Shown here: positions 61,200 through 64,000 of the stretch, in pieces
Layout: every line of letters begins with the position of its first letter
Numbering within the stretch: position 1 is the first letter of the stretch
Assembly (NCBI GenBank): GCA_020636645.1
Contig: JACJXO010000004.1
Span: 186,001-250,000, forward strand
Length of the DNA: 64,000 nt
DNA from: Chitinophagales bacterium
GTDB lineage: Bacteria > Bacteroidota > Bacteroidia > Chitinophagales > BACL12
Direction of reading: 5' to 3'
Notes under the pieces: generated by a model
What the model was told of the DNA's origin: nothing
Databases searched by the model: none
The model's input: the letters and a program-made list of their open reading frames with translations, nothing else
Program-made: the position numbers and the translations under genes

Positions 61200-63452
61200 A
61201 TGCGCCGCTATATCCTGATCTTTGTCTTGTTCATGCCCATTTTCAGTATGGCACAAACTGCCATTCATGGGGTAATCAATGACTACACGATAGCCACTGG
61301 TATAGGATGTGATAATAAACTGGAGGTTACTGATGCTGCTGCTTTTTCGCCGGGCGACAAGGTCCTTATTGTTCAGATGAAAGGTGCTGTTATTGATTCT
61401 TCCAATACTTCATCATTTGGCACTATCCTGAACTGGGGAACCGCCGGAAAATATGAACTCAATGAATTGGCTGATGTGGGAGATGATCATCTGCAACTGG
61501 CATATCTCACTGAGAACACGTATGATTTCAGCTTCCGGGTGCAGGTTGTCAGGGTTCCTGTGTATGATGATGTACTGGTCGATTCTGTTCTGACCTGTCC
61601 TGCCTGGGACGGTGAAACAGGAGGCATACTGGCTCTGATTGTAAACGGCACACTGACCCTGGAAGCAGATATGGACGTCAGTGAAAAGGGATACAGGGGC
61701 GGAGAGTTCACCAACTTTCCTGACAGCTGCCCCTTTGGTTTTTCCTGGAACGGTTACTATACCACCACAACCAGTGGCAACGGAGCCATCAAAGGTGAAG
61801 GTTTTACTTCCGTTTCAGATGCTCGTCGTGCCGGTCGGGGTAAACTGGCCAACGGAGGAGGTGGCGGAAACGATCACAATGCCGGTGGAGGTGGAGGTAC
61901 TTTAGGAGGTGAAGGGGGTGAGGGAGGTGAACGTGATGTGGATCTGTTCTCCTGTCCCGGCCCCGGCACAGGCAGACCCGGAGTACTTCCTGATCATTCC
62001 AACGCAGAGAACAGGATCTGGCTGGGTGGAGGTGGCGGTGCCGGACATGGCAACAACGGATTTGCGAAAGCAGGTGGTCATGGTGGAGGCATCATTTTTC
62101 TGCAGGTCAACTCACTGGATGGTAATGGATTCTCCATCCGCTCCAACGGTGGTTCTCCGGCATCAGCCAACGGCGATGGCGGCGGTGGTGGAGGTGCAGG
62201 CGGAAGCCTTTTGCTGGATGTCAGTACGCTGAGCAGTGACGTGCTGGTAGAACTGAAAGGAGGAAACGGAAGCAATATTACCGGAAACGCCTGTACCGGT
62301 CCGGGCGGTGGTGGTGGCGGTGGATTGGTGCGCCATACTGGTGCCTCTCTGCCGGCAGGTTTTCTGACAGACTATGGTGGAGGTGCTGCCGGTATCACTA
62401 CCACTGCAAGCAGCCCCTGCTTCAATGAAACAAACGGTGCGACCGATGGTGCAACCGGTCAGACCATTGCTGACTGGCCTCTGCTGGAAGCTGATATACC
62501 CTATGTACCGCTGATGGCAACCATCAGCAATGATACGACCATTTGTGCGGGCAATATCGTTGAACTGACCGCCGGTGGTGGCACCACTTTCAGCTGGAGC
62601 CCGCCTGACTATTTATCGGCAACAGACATTGCAGAACCTACTTGCTTCCCCGATGCTTCTGTCACCTATACGGTCATTGTAGGTAATGGCACTGCCTGTT
62701 TTGATACGGTATCCGTGAGCGTGGAGGTGGAACCCGGACTTACTGTAGTGGCCGGACCTGATACGACTCTTTGCGGAGCAAATCAGATACAGTTCTTTGC
62801 CAGCGGAGGCGATACCTATACCTGGAGTCCTGGTACCGGAGTAAGTAATGTCAATATTGCAGACCCGATCGTTTTTGTAAGTACTACAACAGACTACGTG
62901 GTGACGGCAAGCAATGGTACCTGTACGGGAACTGATACTGTTAGTGTGATCATTTACGCCAACCCGGAGGTGGTCACTTTGAATGACACAACCATCTGCC
63001 TGGGTGAGAGCCTGGACATTTTTGCTGATGGCGCTCTGTATTACAACTGGTTTCCGGAAACGGCTGTTCCTTGCACAGACTGCAGTAGTATGAGCATCAG
63101 TCCGACAGAAAATGTCTCCTTGTCAGTAACAGGAACCAACGCTGTTGGCTGTACCAGCACCCAGAGTTTTACTGTTACCGTAGAGGTCTGTCAAAGTGTT
63201 GCCGACAACTGGCCTGCAAACTGGAATCTATATCCCAATCCTGCTGCAGACCATATCACCCTGGAAACCGGAAGTGCTGCCGGACTAAAACAGTTGATAC
63301 TGATGGATGCAAACGGCAGGAACGTGCGCAACTGGTCAGTTACCGGACAAACAACACAACTTTCTCTTTCGGGCTTGCCGGCAGGAAATTATCTGCTGAT
63401 CATTCAGGAAGATGATCATCGTTTCAGCAACAACATCATCAAATATCAATAA
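61200..63452 (+). CDS. Glycine-rich T9SS cargo protein with Ig-like repeats (paralogue of 52886-54763)
   Basis: The 750-aa protein has a signal peptide (MRRYILIFVLFMPIFSMAQ). The same N-terminal beta domain as the 52886 gene is present (VLIVQMKGAVIDSSNTSSFG). A Gly-rich region at about 215-400 (GGGGGNDHNAGGGGG) is followed by three Ig-like units of about 85 residues, each opening with NDTTIC- or PDTTLC-like motifs and WSP. The type A sorting domain is LYPNPAADHITLE. A -7-like TAACTTCG lies at 61176-61183. It is convergent with the next gene, with an 8-nt gap. Confidence 0.83.
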   Translation: MRRYILIFVLFMPIFSMAQTAIHGVINDYTIATGIGCDNKLEVTDAAAFSPGDKVLIVQMKGAVIDSSNTSSFGTILNWGTAGKYELNELADVGDDHLQLAYLTENTYDFSFRVQVVRVPVYDDVLVDSVLTCPAWDGETGGILALIVNGTLTLEADMDVSEKGYRGGEFTNFPDSCPFGFSWNGYYTTTTSGNGAIKGEGFTSVSDARRAGRGKLANGGGGGNDHNAGGGGGTLGGEGGEGGERDVDLFSCPGPGTGRPGVLPDHSNAENRIWLGGGGGAGHGNNGFAKAGGHGGGIIFLQVNSLDGNGFSIRSNGGSPASANGDGGGGGGAGGSLLLDVSTLSSDVLVELKGGNGSNITGNACTGPGGGGGGGLVRHTGASLPAGFLTDYGGGAAGITTTASSPCFNETNGATDGATGQTIADWPLLEADIPYVPLMATISNDTTICAGNIVELTAGGGTTFSWSPPDYLSATDIAEPTCFPDASVTYTVIVGNGTACFDTVSVSVEVEPGLTVVAGPDTTLCGANQIQFFASGGDTYTWSPGTGVSNVNIADPIVFVSTTTDYVVTASNGTCTGTDTVSVIIYANPEVVTLNDTTICLGESLDIFADGALYYNWFPETAVPCTDCSSMSISPTENVSLSVTGTNAVGCTSTQSFTVTVEVCQSVADNWPANWNLYPNPAADHITLETGSAAGLKQLILMDANGRNVRNWSVTGQTTQLSLSGLPAGNYLLIIQEDDHRFSNNIIKYQ

Positions 63453-63460
63453 AATAAATA

Positions 63461-64000
63461 CTACCGAAGCAGGGTAACATTCCCATACTGGATCACCTGC
63501 TTTCCGGCTTTGGTGCGTACTTCTGCTACCCAGGCATATACCCCTGCATTGACGGGTTGCCCCTGGAAGCTTCCATCCCAGCCCCGCTGATTATCATATG
63601 GATCGAATTGTTCATCCAGATAAACGATCTGACCCCAGCGGTCATAGATCCTGAAAGACAATACCAGATCCAGGTTATATCCATATAACAGGAAAAGATC
63701 ATTAGCTCCGTCGCCATTAGGTGTAAAGGTATTGGGTACAAATACCGTGTACTCTTCTGATGGAATGACAGTCACCGTTACCTGATCAACAGCAATACAG
63801 CCATTTGGATCTGTTGATGTAAGCGTGTAGGTAGTAGTTGTTTGCGGACTGGCCACAGGATGACTGCAATCAACACAGCTAAGCGAGCCATTAGGGCTCC
63901 AGCTGAGTGACCCCGTTCCGGATGCCAGCAACATGGTGGAATCTCCTTGTTCAATGACCTGATCAGGACCTGCGTCAACAACATTCGTCAGAATGGAAAT
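63461..64000 (-). CDS. C-terminus of a T9SS type B (gliding-motility-associated) cargo protein, partial
   Basis: The frame is open from the window edge, giving 179 residues of the C-terminus. It begins in an Ig-like unit (VDAGPDQVIEQGDSTMLLAS, then WSPNGSLSCVDCSHPVASPQ). It ends in the type B sorting domain FVPNTFTPNGDGANDLFLLY, then FRIYDRWGQIVYL and GWDGSFQGQPVNAGVYAWV. Type B domains send proteins such as adhesins to the surface for attachment. The 5' part lies beyond 64000. Confidence 0.9.
   Translation of the reverse strand: MSILTNVVDAGPDQVIEQGDSTMLLASGTGSLSWSPNGSLSCVDCSHPVASPQTTTTYTLTSTDPNGCIAVDQVTVTVIPSEEYTVFVPNTFTPNGDGANDLFLLYGYNLDLVLSFRIYDRWGQIVYLDEQFDPYDNQRGWDGSFQGQPVNAGVYAWVAEVRTKAGKQVIQYGNVTLLR

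Noticed and set aside
1..64000. tRNA, rRNA or tmRNA genes
   Set aside because: No cloverleaf-like sequence with TTCRANNC and CCA-type ends was noticed in the gaps. A tRNAscan run would settle this.

Overview
The window is a stretch of a Bacteroidota chromosome. Several signs place it in the Saprospiria/Chitinophagia-like part of the phylum, although this was judged by eye with no database search. Nine genes carry a type IX secretion (T9SS) C-terminal sorting domain, one of them of the gliding-motility type B kind. The ATP synthase operon has the split Bacteroidota form without beta and epsilon subunits. Many genes start just downstream of the phylum-specific -7 element TAnnTTTG, and Shine-Dalgarno sequences are mostly absent. 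No rRNA, tRNA, CRISPR array, transposase or phage gene was recognised.

Layout. 1-5.9 kb: the 5' part of scpB, a structured intergenic element, then the ATP synthase operon atpB-E-F-H-A-G on the minus strand, closed by a clear terminator. 5.9-12.8 kb: a VanX-like dipeptidase, an outer-membrane beta-barrel candidate, a coiled-coil protein, and a two-component system divergent from a secreted double-PDZ protein. 12.8-21.1 kb: the most unusual block. A TonB-dependent receptor is followed by a YnjBCD-type ABC importer (binding protein, two permeases, ATPase) whose last gene overlaps a radical SAM enzyme with a SPASM-like cysteine tail. A DUF2064 transferase-family gene lies just upstream of the receptor. 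21.1-26.8 kb: an alpha-amylase-family lipoprotein, two small lipoproteins and the B12-dependent ribonucleotide reductase with operator-like palindromes. 27-34.2 kb: housekeeping genes (GGGP synthase, RsgA, Dtd, GcvT, ComB, LpxD) in a zone sprinkled with short palindromic intergenic repeats.

34.4-37.2 kb: a compact sulfur operon with a sulfide:quinone-oxidoreductase-like flavoprotein, DUF1641, a TusE/DsrC-like protein and DsrE2. The likely job is sulfide oxidation followed by hand-over of sulfane sulfur. 37.4-42 kb: tandem paralogous T9SS cargo proteins of identical predicted length (723 aa) with calcium-loop repeats. 42-47.7 kb: an uncharacterised TPR-like protein, an ABC-2 exporter, RnhB, a NlpE/META lipoprotein, RidA and a small ABM-like protein. 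47.7-64 kb: a region rich in surface proteins. It holds a 1238-aa G8/beta-helix/PKD/FnIII protein, two glycine-rich paralogues, a CotH-kinase protein, an SGNH-type hydrolase with PKD, and the C-terminus of a type B cargo protein. Interspersed are an MFS exporter, MazG, a MarR regulator with a candidate operator shared with the CotH gene, and threonine-pathway Kbl.

Main leads: the radical SAM-coupled YnjBCD importer, the SQR-DUF1641-TusE-DsrE2 operon, the MarR operator duplicated inside the CotH reading frame, the 14-bp stem-loop element near 613-666, and the palindromes upstream of nrdJ.
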